This document shows, piece by piece, positions 57,101 to 64,000 of a DNA stretch of 64,000 nt; within the stretch, counting starts at the first letter, position 1; every line of letters begins with the position of its first letter. Source of the DNA: JBBATK01 sp044228285 (GTDB lineage: Bacteria > Bacteroidota > Ignavibacteria > Kapaibacteriales > NICIL-2). The translations under genes were made by a program, and so were the position numbers. The notes below the pieces were generated by a model that was not told the origin of the DNA, did not search any database, and saw nothing but the letters and a program-made list of their open reading frames with translations. The DNA lies in contig JBGAVD010000001.1 in NCBI GenBank assembly GCA_044228285.1, forward strand, positions 310,001 through 374,000, read 5' to 3'.

Positions 57101-57669
57101 TGGGTGAAATCTTCATCGACATGTACAAAGAAGGCGCGTCCTTCAAAGGCTTGCTCAATTGCTTTGCAGTGCTAGCATCCAAAGCACTCCAATACGGCAT
57201 GCCATTAGAAGAGCTTGTAGACTCGTTTACCTTTACACGATTTGACCCATCGGGTCCAGTCCAAGGACACGAAGTGATCAAGAATGCGACCTCAATTCTG
57301 GACTACGTATTCCGCTCTATTGGATATGATTATCTGAATCGTACAGACTTCGTGCATGTGAAAGCAGTTGACGAAGTGCATCCAGCTAAGCCAATTTCCA
57401 GCACGATCTCAACAAGTCCTCGTGCCCAAGCAACGAACCGTGTTAGTGCAGAGCGCAGCCCAACCTCCGAAATGCAGGAGAGTGTGGTAGCTCGTGAGAA
57501 GACCGGTCTCGAGGCGAAGACGGCGGTTGGAGGAAATGCGAAGGTCAAGGAAGCACGTGCTAAGGGATACACAGGTGAGCAATGCGGTTACTGCAACTCT
57601 ATGCGCGTAAAGCGCAATGGTTCCTGTACCGTTTGCGAGGATTGTGGAACAACGAGTGGATGCTCCTAA
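54172..57669 (+). CDS. nrdJ: Adenosylcobalamin-dependent (class II) ribonucleotide reductase
   Basis: A 1165-residue single-chain enzyme reducing ribonucleotides with a B12 radical. It shows MVAPNSPQWFNTGLNYAYGI, PQPHACFIQGVEDDLV, YGSGTGSNFSQLRGRGEKLSGGG, the active-site region NGSNPCSEYMFLDDTACNLASINL, and VIAPTGTIGLVMDCDTTGIEPDFA. The C-terminus carries a TSCPD-like segment (GSLGEIFIDMYKEGASFKGLLNCFA), a Ser/Thr/Lys-rich linker and a Cys-rich end (CGYCNSMRVKRNGSCTVCED) that probably binds zinc and delivers electrons. The start has a strong ribosome binding site (tggaggt). It works without oxygen; no class I or III gene is in the window. Confidence 0.97.
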   Translation: MKVSRRFTKNNQSAYDQFEYTKRSSILRNTDGSVVFQMDDIEVPVSWSQVATDILAQKYFRRAGVPQVDEHGAPIVDENGKQVYGRESSLKQVVHRLAGCWRSWAETNGYFETAEDAQNFYDEISYMLLKQMVAPNSPQWFNTGLNYAYGIKGNAQGHFFVDPKTQKVTRSTDAYTRPQPHACFIQGVEDDLVNEGGIFDLATREARIFKYGSGTGSNFSQLRGRGEKLSGGGVSSGLMSFLKIFDRAAGAIKSGGTTRRAAKMVIINVDHPDIEEFIEWKAKEEDKVAALVAGSKINATFLQAIMDEALANGADRKVNTKLNTLIKHALHRGVPLNYIQRTLALVQQGFTKLNIDMYNTHYEGEAYVTVAGQNSNNSVRVTNEFMRAVENDDVWNLTWRTHSDVARTVRARDLWEKINFSAWKSADPGLQFDTTINEWHTCPADGRINGSNPCSEYMFLDDTACNLASINLSHFIDEHGVFKIEDFRHTARLWTFVLEISVLMAQFPSKKIAQLSYDFRTLGLGYANLGTILMTSGIPYDSPQALSYAASITALMTAEAYAASAEMARDLGPFPKYEKNKEAMLRVIRNHRRAAYDAALDEYEGLSITPLGIDESMCADLNLLEAARKSWDKALTLGEEFGYRNAQVTVIAPTGTIGLVMDCDTTGIEPDFAIVKFKKLAGGGYFKIVNQSVHAALSQLGYTEKQIDEIEKYCKGHGTLVGCPTISRASLKEKGFSDEKIDTVEMMLDSVFDIKFAFNKWTLGEDFCKSELKLSEAQLNDPTFDMLSVLGYTKQDIEIANDYVCGTMMIEGAPHIKDAHLSIFDCANRCGRKGERYIPYMAHVRMMAAAQPFISGAISKTINMPNEASIDDINIVHFESWRLCLKAIALYRDGSKLSQPLNSSSDEDLDEIIMLGDEDSLDETKGPKEVQELIIERVYHRAERHRLPKRRAGIIREAYVGGHKVFVRTGEFEDGSLGEIFIDMYKEGASFKGLLNCFAVLASKALQYGMPLEELVDSFTFTRFDPSGPVQGHEVIKNATSILDYVFRSIGYDYLNRTDFVHVKAVDEVHPAKPISSTISTSPRAQATNRVSAERSPTSEMQESVVAREKTGLEAKTAVGGNAKVKEARAKGYTGEQCGYCNSMRVKRNGSCTVCEDCGTTSGCS

Positions 57670-57751
57670 GTCAATCCAAACGAGCTAAAGAGCTGGTCAA
57701 CTTGCCAGGATGCACCTGACCATGCTCAACAATTTGACGGAAAACAATGAT

Positions 57752-57788
57752 TGCGCAGCCTGGCTTTCCAGCGCTGCGCATTTTTTTT
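57752..57788 (+). terminator. Strong rho-independent terminator after nrdJ
   Basis: Stem tgcgcagc (57752-57759) / gctgcgca (57773-57780) followed directly by eight T (57781-57788). Confidence 0.95.
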
Positions 57789-58059
57789 GTCGGTGGACCA
57801 AAGAAGTACACCTTTTTTCGAAGAACGACGTCTATCTGGAGTGGCTGTTCATAAAACAGTACCAGCATGGTTAACTTTTGTTCACTATTAGTCTCTGTTC
57901 TGGAGCGTATATGAACGAATGTTCACGCTGGCACCAGCGCTAGATTTCAGCGCCAGCCGCGATTCGAAAAAGTCCTTGTGCAATTTTTCTAGGGGCGATA
58001 TATTGCCTGACGAGAAAAATGAATTTCTTCTACCACCCCCAACTATTATAGGAGTACCT
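57789..58059. promoter_or_regulatory. Spacer before the Cys-rich protein gene
   Basis: Together with the terminator region this is a 390-base gene-free stretch (57670-58059). It must carry the promoter of the small Cys-rich gene. The same frame is open upstream from 57919 but gives no signal-like sequence. Confidence 0.3.
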
Positions 58060-58350
58060 ATGAAAAAATTTCTTGCTGTAATGTCGCTCGTAGCGCTTTT
58101 TGTGGCCTTCTCGGCACCAACACAAGCCTGCGACACCGAAGGTAAATGCAAGGGTAAAGCAAACGCAGCATGCTGCGCTAGTAAAGCTTCAACCCGTAAG
58201 TCATGTTGCGCATCAAAAGCGTCCTGTGCAAAGACAGAAACTTCTACTGAAGCAGCTGTAGTAAGCACACCGGCTAAGACCGAAACAACGACAAAGACCG
58301 CAGCAGCTCCAAAAGCTTCCGCGACACCAAAAGCAAATCCAAATAAATAA
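58060..58350 (+). CDS. Small secreted Cys-rich, Ala/Lys/Thr-tailed protein
   Basis: A 96-residue exported protein with a clear signal peptide (residues 1-23, MKKFLAVMSLVALFVAFSAP). The mature part starts at once with seven cysteines (24, 30, 38, 39, 49, 50, 56), including a repeated CCASKAS unit. After this comes a cysteine-free Ala/Thr/Lys/Pro tail of about 40 residues. I recognise no family. Paired cysteines spaced like this suggest metal binding or disulfide cross-linking, but this is inference. The ATG at 58060 has a good ribosome binding site (aggagt). Confidence 0.75.
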   Translation: MKKFLAVMSLVALFVAFSAPTQACDTEGKCKGKANAACCASKASTRKSCCASKASCAKTETSTEAAVVSTPAKTETTTKTAAAPKASATPKANPNK

Positions 58351-58362
58351 AATTTAATCGAA

Positions 58363-58391
58363 AGGCGCTATGATCATACATCGTAGCGCCT
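58363..58391 (+). terminator. Hairpin after the Cys-rich gene
   Basis: 12-bp stem (58363-58374 with 58380-58391, one mismatch pair), loop catac, followed by a weak T-stretch. It probably ends the small gene's transcript. Confidence 0.65.
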
Positions 58392-58592
58392 CTATATTAC
58401 ACCCATCACGCGTGAAGTTTCTCCTAATCCACGCGACTCTACGGTATCACATCAAGCGGGAAAACGTTCACACGTACGATACCAATTGTAATCTATACCT
58501 AAGGGTAGTGACACTTTGTGTTGCTGGGGAGCCGTATTCTTGAGAGTAGTTTAAAAAAAGTAGTTCACTTGTAGTTTATAAGGGAAGCAGCT

Positions 58593-60785
58593 ATGTCAAA
58601 GGGTGGAGCAGGAAAAGTATATTTCGTGTTGTACTTGGCGGTGATTCTTGAGCTTCTGATCATCATCGTGGAACGCGATGAAGCTGAAGAGCATTTGATC
58701 CAGAAGCAAAGAGAATCGATGAAAATCGTCGAAAGTATCCTTTCCCAGCTTCAGTCAGGAGCAGGTTCTGAAGGTATTAATACTCGTCCTCAGGATGAGA
58801 TTACTCTTCAAGACCCATCCGCTGCTAAAGGTCCGGACGGAACAAAGATCAAGCAAGATCGTTTGTATCAGGTTCTTGTAGGCGTTACTGATGTATCAGA
58901 CGCTGACAAGTTGGAAGGTCTTGAACCTTCAGAAAAGGAAGAGAAGATTCGTAGTCTCATTCGTCTTGCAAACGTGCAAGATCTAGAGTACCAGATTTTC
59001 TATCACCCAGACGCAAACGCCGAGCAAGCGCCAATGTTTCCAAACGAGGATTCCTTGGGTCGTTATGCCGTTGATTTTTCGAAGTACACTCAAGGTCAAG
59101 AAGTTCGCGCTGGCCAAGGCGCAGACGAGCGCTGGCAGCTACAGGCTCTGAAACGCATTGAGTTGCAAGTTGAGAAGACGAAAGAGTATAAGCATCCAGA
59201 CTACGAATTCACCAAGCAAGTTGGCGATGTTGCTTCTTTTGCACCAGCGGCAGCACGTGACTCTGCTTTTACCTACGATCAAAACCTTTCCGATCAAGAA
59301 GCTGCCTATGTAGGCAATAAGTACAAGAAACGTGTTTTCATTGTACGCTTCCAACCTCAGAACAAAGCAGGCTGGTATAAGCTTCGCTTCGCATCAAAGA
59401 CAAACCGAATCCTAGGAGTTCGCTCTACAGATGGAGCAACTGAGATCTCACCAGAGACCAAGGTCAACATCGGAACAGTTCAGTTGAAGGTAAAAGATTT
59501 GCTCAAGGTAAAGAAAACCCTCCAAGAATCATTGGATGGTGTTGCCTTGCCTTCTGCTGATGACTTGGCAGCAAGCAAGATTACCTATGACGAGTTTTCG
59601 AAGGGTATCGAAGAAGCCACAAAGAAGATTTATGATGAATCACCAGGTTCGGATACGAAGGCTGTTGAGAAAATTCGTCGAATTGGACTGTATAATTACA
59701 TTGCAGTCTTGCTCACGCCAGGCGGCTCTTCCTTCCTGAAGCAGAATCGCGCATCCATCGAGTTCAACGTCCACGTTGTACAACCACCAAAGCGTCCAGA
59801 CCTGGACCCAAGCGTGTATGTTGATGCGTCCACCAATACCTTTGATAAACTTTCGAAGACAGAAATTCCATTCACAGCCGGACCTTATCAACCAGGCAAA
59901 ATGCCAGTTGTGAAGTCGAACCCACCACTTACATGGCAAGTTGTCGATGCAGGTGCTGGTCAAGTCGCTACAACTGCTGCTGGTTCAGCTGAGATGCGGA
60001 AGTTTAAGATGGTTTGCAATCAACCGATCGCGGCAGGCAACTACGAGATTACCGTTGGTTATGCTAATCAATCTGGTAAGATGAAGGAAGAGACAACTGT
60101 CCTCAATGTATTCCAATCCAAATTGGATAACGAAGAAGACATTCGTTCAAATGTTGAAGGTTGTTACTTCGGCCAAGAACTTGAATTGCTTCCTGTGCCT
60201 GCGGATGGAAAGAAGATTCCAGCTGGACAATACTTGATTCGTGCGCAAATCACTGGTTCCGATCAGGATCACCGTGGTCTGCAATGGCGTCAGGATATTC
60301 CATCCTCTGCGAAGAACGTTACCGTTGACGTACTCTGGGAAGACCCACAAACCAAAGAGCAAGTCTCCTTGTTCCGTGCACCAATGCAGGGTACACCAAA
60401 GCAGCGTGCTCCTAAGGTTATTACCTCAGACGTGAAGTTCCAACCAATTACCGATCCTCGTGATCCTACAGTAATTGTACAGAACATTCGCATCAATCCG
60501 CCAATTGTGGACGTGAATGGCTTGAAGGCAGCTCCTGGCGATCTCTTTGATATCAAGGCTATGCTCCAAAAGCAAGAAGTTCCTGGATACAAGGTTACAC
60601 TTGGTCAGGTTAAATCTGCTGGTGGTGGCTATGAAATCGAGTTGCGCCTGGAAGGACCTCCTTTGAAGCGCGGCAAGATTGAGGGAAGTGCCCAGATTCT
60701 GGTTACCGCGAAAGCGAAAAACAGAACAAATGGCGAAAGTTCTTCAGATGGTAAGGGCTTGATCAACGTTCCAATTACCTACTAG
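58593..60785 (+). CDS. GldM/PorM-like membrane-anchored periplasmic protein
   Basis: A 730-residue protein with a single N-terminal membrane helix (about residues 9-27, VYFVLYLAVILELLIIIVERD) and no cleavage site, so most of it projects into the periplasm. A helical, acidic region to about residue 130 is followed by a chain of beta-rich domains (AGWYKLRFASKTN, IEFNVHVVQPPKRPDLDPSVYV, GNYEITVGYANQSGKMKEETTVLNV, GQYLIRAQITGSDQDHRGLQWRQ). This layout matches GldM/PorM, the rotor-linked shaft of the T9SS/gliding motor, but the sequence is divergent and GldL, GldK and GldN genes are not beside it. Two secreted-protein genes follow on the same strand with spacers of 80 and 64 bases. The GldM call is an inference. 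Confidence 0.45.
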   Translation: MSKGGAGKVYFVLYLAVILELLIIIVERDEAEEHLIQKQRESMKIVESILSQLQSGAGSEGINTRPQDEITLQDPSAAKGPDGTKIKQDRLYQVLVGVTDVSDADKLEGLEPSEKEEKIRSLIRLANVQDLEYQIFYHPDANAEQAPMFPNEDSLGRYAVDFSKYTQGQEVRAGQGADERWQLQALKRIELQVEKTKEYKHPDYEFTKQVGDVASFAPAAARDSAFTYDQNLSDQEAAYVGNKYKKRVFIVRFQPQNKAGWYKLRFASKTNRILGVRSTDGATEISPETKVNIGTVQLKVKDLLKVKKTLQESLDGVALPSADDLAASKITYDEFSKGIEEATKKIYDESPGSDTKAVEKIRRIGLYNYIAVLLTPGGSSFLKQNRASIEFNVHVVQPPKRPDLDPSVYVDASTNTFDKLSKTEIPFTAGPYQPGKMPVVKSNPPLTWQVVDAGAGQVATTAAGSAEMRKFKMVCNQPIAAGNYEITVGYANQSGKMKEETTVLNVFQSKLDNEEDIRSNVEGCYFGQELELLPVPADGKKIPAGQYLIRAQITGSDQDHRGLQWRQDIPSSAKNVTVDVLWEDPQTKEQVSLFRAPMQGTPKQRAPKVITSDVKFQPITDPRDPTVIVQNIRINPPIVDVNGLKAAPGDLFDIKAMLQKQEVPGYKVTLGQVKSAGGGYEIELRLEGPPLKRGKIEGSAQILVTAKAKNRTNGESSSDGKGLINVPITY

Positions 60786-60865
60786 TAGGTACTGGTTCAT
60801 ATCAAGGTCTATGAGTTAACTAAAGGTTCGTCTACGTACAACGCAAAACCAAAAAACGATAAGCG

Positions 60866-62590
60866 ATGAGAAATACCACATTATTAGCTGTAGCTGCCGC
60901 GTTCGTCCTGTTGTGTTCAGCCAGCGCATTCGGTCAGTCAGAAGCGCAACTGAAATCAATACTCGGCAAGATCAAGAATTATCGCTATGGCAATATTTCT
61001 GTGTTCAAGCTAGATGATGAGTCGATGAAGAGTGTTTCGGAGTTGCTTAATCCTACTCCCGTGATGTCGGAAACAGCATCAAAGTGCGTTCCCGCAAAGC
61101 AAGCTCAAATCGATGATAAAGTGACGGAACTTGGTTGCGCGGTAACACTTGAAGATCTTCTTTCTGATCCAGAAATCAAGAAGGTTCTGCGTGGGGAGTG
61201 TATGGACTATGCGAAGTACGCAGTACTTCGTAAGCAAGCTGAGTGTAATAACTTTAAGCGAGCATATGTGGTCACCACGCGATACACAGAGAATCAGCCC
61301 TTCAAGATCATTGCGATGATCACCTCAAATTCTGAGAACAAGAAGCTGACTACCGTGCTTGGTGTTCCTCGCGACATTATCACCTACACGCAACTCCGTC
61401 AACAAGCTGCTCCAGCAAGTTCATCCGCAAAGACTTTGTATCAATATCTCGACAACTTCGTTGTTCAGCAACACTCCACAGAAGGTGTGAACCTGACAAC
61501 CGAAGCACAAGGTATCGGTGATGAAGTGTTTATTAAGGCTATTCATGGATTGTCGAAGATTGTAGATGAGCAAGACGTAGAAATGTACAAGCGCATTTCT
61601 GACGGACAAGCCATGAACTATACCAAGCCAAATGAACTTGTGGTAAGTCCTGACCTTATCAGCTTCCGCAACTACAGTCCTCGTGAAGGCATGAGCCTAG
61701 GTTCAGACTCAATCTACAATCGTATGCTTCCAACCTATGGCGTTGAATTGCGCTATGGCATTGATGCGGTAAACATCCCATCCTTCTTTAGCGATCGCGT
61801 TTCTTTGAATGCAATCTGGGGATGGAACAAGCTTGGTATCATTCTTCCAACAAACGGTTGGTCATCACTTGGCAAGCAATTAGGTATGACCCAACGTTTA
61901 ACCCACGCAGGCTTTGGTTTGGACGCTTCGTTTGACTTTCCAATCGATGTAACGAATTCTGGTACCGGCGTTTTCAATCTCGCAGGTTCCTATGTCTTTA
62001 GTGATGCGGTGAAGTCGAATCACCCATACGAAGTACACAGTTTCACAACGGAACAGACGACCGACACACTGCGTAAAACCGCTCCGGATACTGTGACAGC
62101 AAAGCGCAGCATTTTCTCTCGATTGACAAACGACTTCTTGATTCGTGTAAACGCTCAATTGCACTATACCTTCGCAGTAAGCGTTGACAGTGGCAACTTC
62201 TTCCGCTTCCGTATTGGCGGCGCGATGTACTCAAGAGAAACCTGGTCGAACGAAGTTGGTTCAGCTCAAATCGACACACTTCTCAATGGCAAGCCAAAAG
62301 GCGATACCTCGTTTACCTTCGATACCTATCGTAAAACAGAGACAAAGACCATTGGTGGAGTATCTGTTCGTATTGACTATATGTCCATGTACGTTACTAC
62401 TCCATACGGATTTGGTCTTCAGTACTTTGACGAGGCAATCTCTGGTAACGCTTGGATGTTGATCCCAATCAACCCAAGTTTTGGACTTCGCTTTGAAGGA
62501 AACTTCTCAACGCCAATTCTTCGTGACCCGTATATCTGGGAAAACCGTACAACCTTTATTCCTACGGCTCGGATCATCTATAATTTTTAA
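60866..62590 (+). CDS. Exported outer-membrane-like protein of unknown function
   Basis: A 574-residue protein with signal peptide (about 1-23, MRNTTLLAVAAAFVLLCSASAFG). Residues about 25-250 form a mixed, Cys-containing soluble part (SKCVPAKQ, LGCAVTLED, RGECMDYAKY, QAECNNFKR: four cysteines). From about residue 275 the sequence alternates as beta strands (YGVELRYGIDAV, GFGLDASFDFPIDV, RFRIGGAMYSRETW, GLRFEGNFSTPIL) and ends ARIIYNF, with the terminal aromatic of outer-membrane barrels. It is probably an outer-membrane barrel with a periplasmic N-domain. Its position directly after the GldM-like gene suggests a joint complex. No family recognised. Confidence 0.65.
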   Translation: MRNTTLLAVAAAFVLLCSASAFGQSEAQLKSILGKIKNYRYGNISVFKLDDESMKSVSELLNPTPVMSETASKCVPAKQAQIDDKVTELGCAVTLEDLLSDPEIKKVLRGECMDYAKYAVLRKQAECNNFKRAYVVTTRYTENQPFKIIAMITSNSENKKLTTVLGVPRDIITYTQLRQQAAPASSSAKTLYQYLDNFVVQQHSTEGVNLTTEAQGIGDEVFIKAIHGLSKIVDEQDVEMYKRISDGQAMNYTKPNELVVSPDLISFRNYSPREGMSLGSDSIYNRMLPTYGVELRYGIDAVNIPSFFSDRVSLNAIWGWNKLGIILPTNGWSSLGKQLGMTQRLTHAGFGLDASFDFPIDVTNSGTGVFNLAGSYVFSDAVKSNHPYEVHSFTTEQTTDTLRKTAPDTVTAKRSIFSRLTNDFLIRVNAQLHYTFAVSVDSGNFFRFRIGGAMYSRETWSNEVGSAQIDTLLNGKPKGDTSFTFDTYRKTETKTIGGVSVRIDYMSMYVTTPYGFGLQYFDEAISGNAWMLIPINPSFGLRFEGNFSTPILRDPYIWENRTTFIPTARIIYNF

Positions 62591-62654
62591 TGGACGGTGA
62601 TGCTGGTTGCTTTCGCCTTCTGTCCTTGAGTTTCTCGAAAATCACTTGTTCTCC

Positions 62655-64000
62655 ATGAAAAAAATATACCACATCATCGCAATTGCGTTCATGTTTCTGC
62701 TCGGTGCCAGTGCAGTCTTTGCTCAGGCCACAGAGCGTGACTCTATCAATGATGCGCTAACGAAGATCGATCCGAACATTGTGAAGTATTTTCCACGCTG
62801 GAAAATCTGTGAACCAAATCTTCAACTTCAGGTACATCAGACCTTTCTTTTGAATGGTCGTACCAAGGATCGCTTGGACATGCAAGAGATCATTGTCACT
62901 GCCGCTCCAAAGAGTGACCCAGAAGAGTCATACACATTGCTGCTCGTTGAGTGCGGAGAAGAAGCCTTTGCTGCTTCAGAAGTTGATGCATACATGAAGA
63001 AGTTGGCTGCTATCATTACGGATCCAAAGCGTAGCTATTGCTATCGTGAGATTCCGGCAGAAGCGCCAATGAGTGAAAAGGCGAGAGTACAGATCACTGA
63101 CTTTTTCCTTCCAACACACGTATCACACTCAATATCATTGTCAGCTTTCGAGCAATCATTGAAAGTTGGCAACTCAGGATTCTGGCTTCGTAACCAAGTT
63201 GGAAATGATGCAATCGGATTCCCATTCTGGACCGCTGGTATGTCGCGCATCGTGCTCCAACGTCCACTCTACGAAAACGACGATCCTGAAACCAAAAAGC
63301 CTATTCCATACTTGATCAACTTGCGTATTGGTGGTGACTATCGCTTGCGCACAACTGGTCTGGAACGCGGTATACTAAGTTTTATTCCACAGCGTAAGTT
63401 GAACGCTTCCAATGGAGCAGGAGTAATGTCGATCGACATTAGCGCTCCGTTCCACCCACAGTTTGGTCTGAGTGTGAATTACGAGCCACCTTTTTCCTCG
63501 GTTCCTGATTCAACACAAGCTGAAAAGCAGACTTGGGCGAGCTTCACTCCAAAGGATATCAGCGTGCAGAAGCAACTCAGCGATGCAGGTTTGGATCCTT
63601 TGCATGTAGTTCCAGTGTTGCGTTCAACTGGACAAGTTGCACTGTTCTACAACTGGTGGTTGGACCCAAAAGTTCCTGAGAACTTCTTCCGTTTGGATCT
63701 AGGTTTGAACTATGTTGAAGTACAAGAGTGGGGATATGCACCTTTTGGCCGTCCTCAAGACAGTGTATACACTTTGACTACAAAGGGTAAGCGCCCGGTA
63801 ACTGGTTTGCAGACCTATCACCCAACGAGCTTCAGCGATTGGTTGTATGTTCGTTTAGAGTATCGTAGCCAGTCTACTTTCCCATTTGGTTTGAGCGCTC
63901 AATATGCTAACAACAATTTGTTAGTTCGTGCTTACGTTCCTCTAATTGGCGAGTGGCTGTACCTGGAAGGAAAGTATGCAACAACGATGCACAGCGAAGA
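62655..64000 (+). CDS. Exported protein of unknown function (cut by right edge)
   Basis: An open frame from the ATG at 62655 runs to the end of the window (448 codons, no stop). The signal peptide is clear (MKKIYHIIAIAFMFLLGASAVFAQ). The mature part has a soluble N-domain with three early cysteines (WKICEPN, VECGEEAF, SYCYREI), then beta-strand-like text (INLRIGGDYRLRTTGL, FRLDLGLNYVEVQEWGYAPF, WLYVRLEYRSQSTFPFGLSAQYANN, GEWLYLEGKYA), suggesting an outer-membrane barrel. It follows the 60866 gene by 64 bases, so GldM-like, barrel 1 and barrel 2 are probably one transcript. Both barrel proteins share the plan N-domain plus barrel but little visible sequence. Confidence 0.65.
   Translation, partial: MKKIYHIIAIAFMFLLGASAVFAQATERDSINDALTKIDPNIVKYFPRWKICEPNLQLQVHQTFLLNGRTKDRLDMQEIIVTAAPKSDPEESYTLLLVECGEEAFAASEVDAYMKKLAAIITDPKRSYCYREIPAEAPMSEKARVQITDFFLPTHVSHSISLSAFEQSLKVGNSGFWLRNQVGNDAIGFPFWTAGMSRIVLQRPLYENDDPETKKPIPYLINLRIGGDYRLRTTGLERGILSFIPQRKLNASNGAGVMSIDISAPFHPQFGLSVNYEPPFSSVPDSTQAEKQTWASFTPKDISVQKQLSDAGLDPLHVVPVLRSTGQVALFYNWWLDPKVPENFFRLDLGLNYVEVQEWGYAPFGRPQDSVYTLTTKGKRPVTGLQTYHPTSFSDWLYVRLEYRSQSTFPFGLSAQYANNNLLVRAYVPLIGEWLYLEGKYATTMHSE

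Noticed and set aside
60776..60791. Perfect 16-bp palindrome tacctactagtaggta over the stop of the GldM-like gene
   Set aside because: Too short to stand out from chance, no loop, no neighbouring copies.

Overview
The window reads as chromosome of a Gram-negative bacterium of the Bacteroidota/Chlorobiota side of the tree. Ignavibacteria or Candidatus Kapabacteria-like is my best guess. This is inferred from at least four proteins ending in type A Por-secretion (type IX secretion, T9SS) sorting domains, a GldM-like membrane-anchored periplasmic protein, a carboxypeptidase-regulatory-domain TonB receptor, an LPS heptose kinase and a class II (B12) ribonucleotide reductase. No rRNA, tRNA or CRISPR array was seen.

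Layout. 1-298: the start of a haem c protein running off the left edge. 537-2759: a sulfur/redox group of Crp-family regulator, DUF2892 membrane protein, two overlapping rhodaneses and OsmC. 2996-5183: an aldo/keto reductase facing an exported intradiol dioxygenase across a strong hairpin. 5498-11861: a Lon-like protease with a DUF1801 protein, Rpe, MazG and an LCP-domain secreted protein. 11862-12587 is eroded DNA with the tail of a probable peptidase. 12588-16343: CrcB, an orphan transhydrogenase alpha-2 subunit, Kup and MurI. 16629-19672: a T9SS cargo protein converging on HldA/RfaE1 and ThyA. 20128-22941: a PAS histidine kinase overlapping a REC-CRP fusion regulator, then a conserved small protein.

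22942-25474 is the only clearly mobile region. An IS3-family element (23980-25260) sits against the 3' remnant of a WD40/T9SS gene, and its right end is exactly duplicated in tandem (140 bp). 25475-33654: Hsp20, PEP synthase, an SDR, a Tyr/Trp- and Pro-rich secreted protein, phosphofructokinase with a mixed donor signature, and a DUF2953-GerW pair otherwise known from spore formers. 34075-43269: a TPR/DUF3857/transglutaminase protein, an S9 peptidase and a Ppk1-Ppx polyphosphate pair.

43576-50646: a TonB receptor followed by a 1373-residue T9SS cargo protein built from two ~570-residue copies of one module. 51000-52760: a fused ornithine-lipid type acyltransferase. 52761-54171 is a 1.4 kb gene-poor stretch. 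54172-57669: NrdJ. 58060-64000: a tiny Cys-rich secreted protein, the GldM-like protein and two unrecognised envelope proteins, the last cut by the right edge.

Common theme: much of the window serves the cell envelope and export across it. The candidate for something undescribed is the 58.6-64 kb cluster (GldM-like protein plus two unknown envelope proteins, with no GldL/GldK/GldN neighbours), together with the internally duplicated TonB-partner protein. Functional statements beyond family level are inference.
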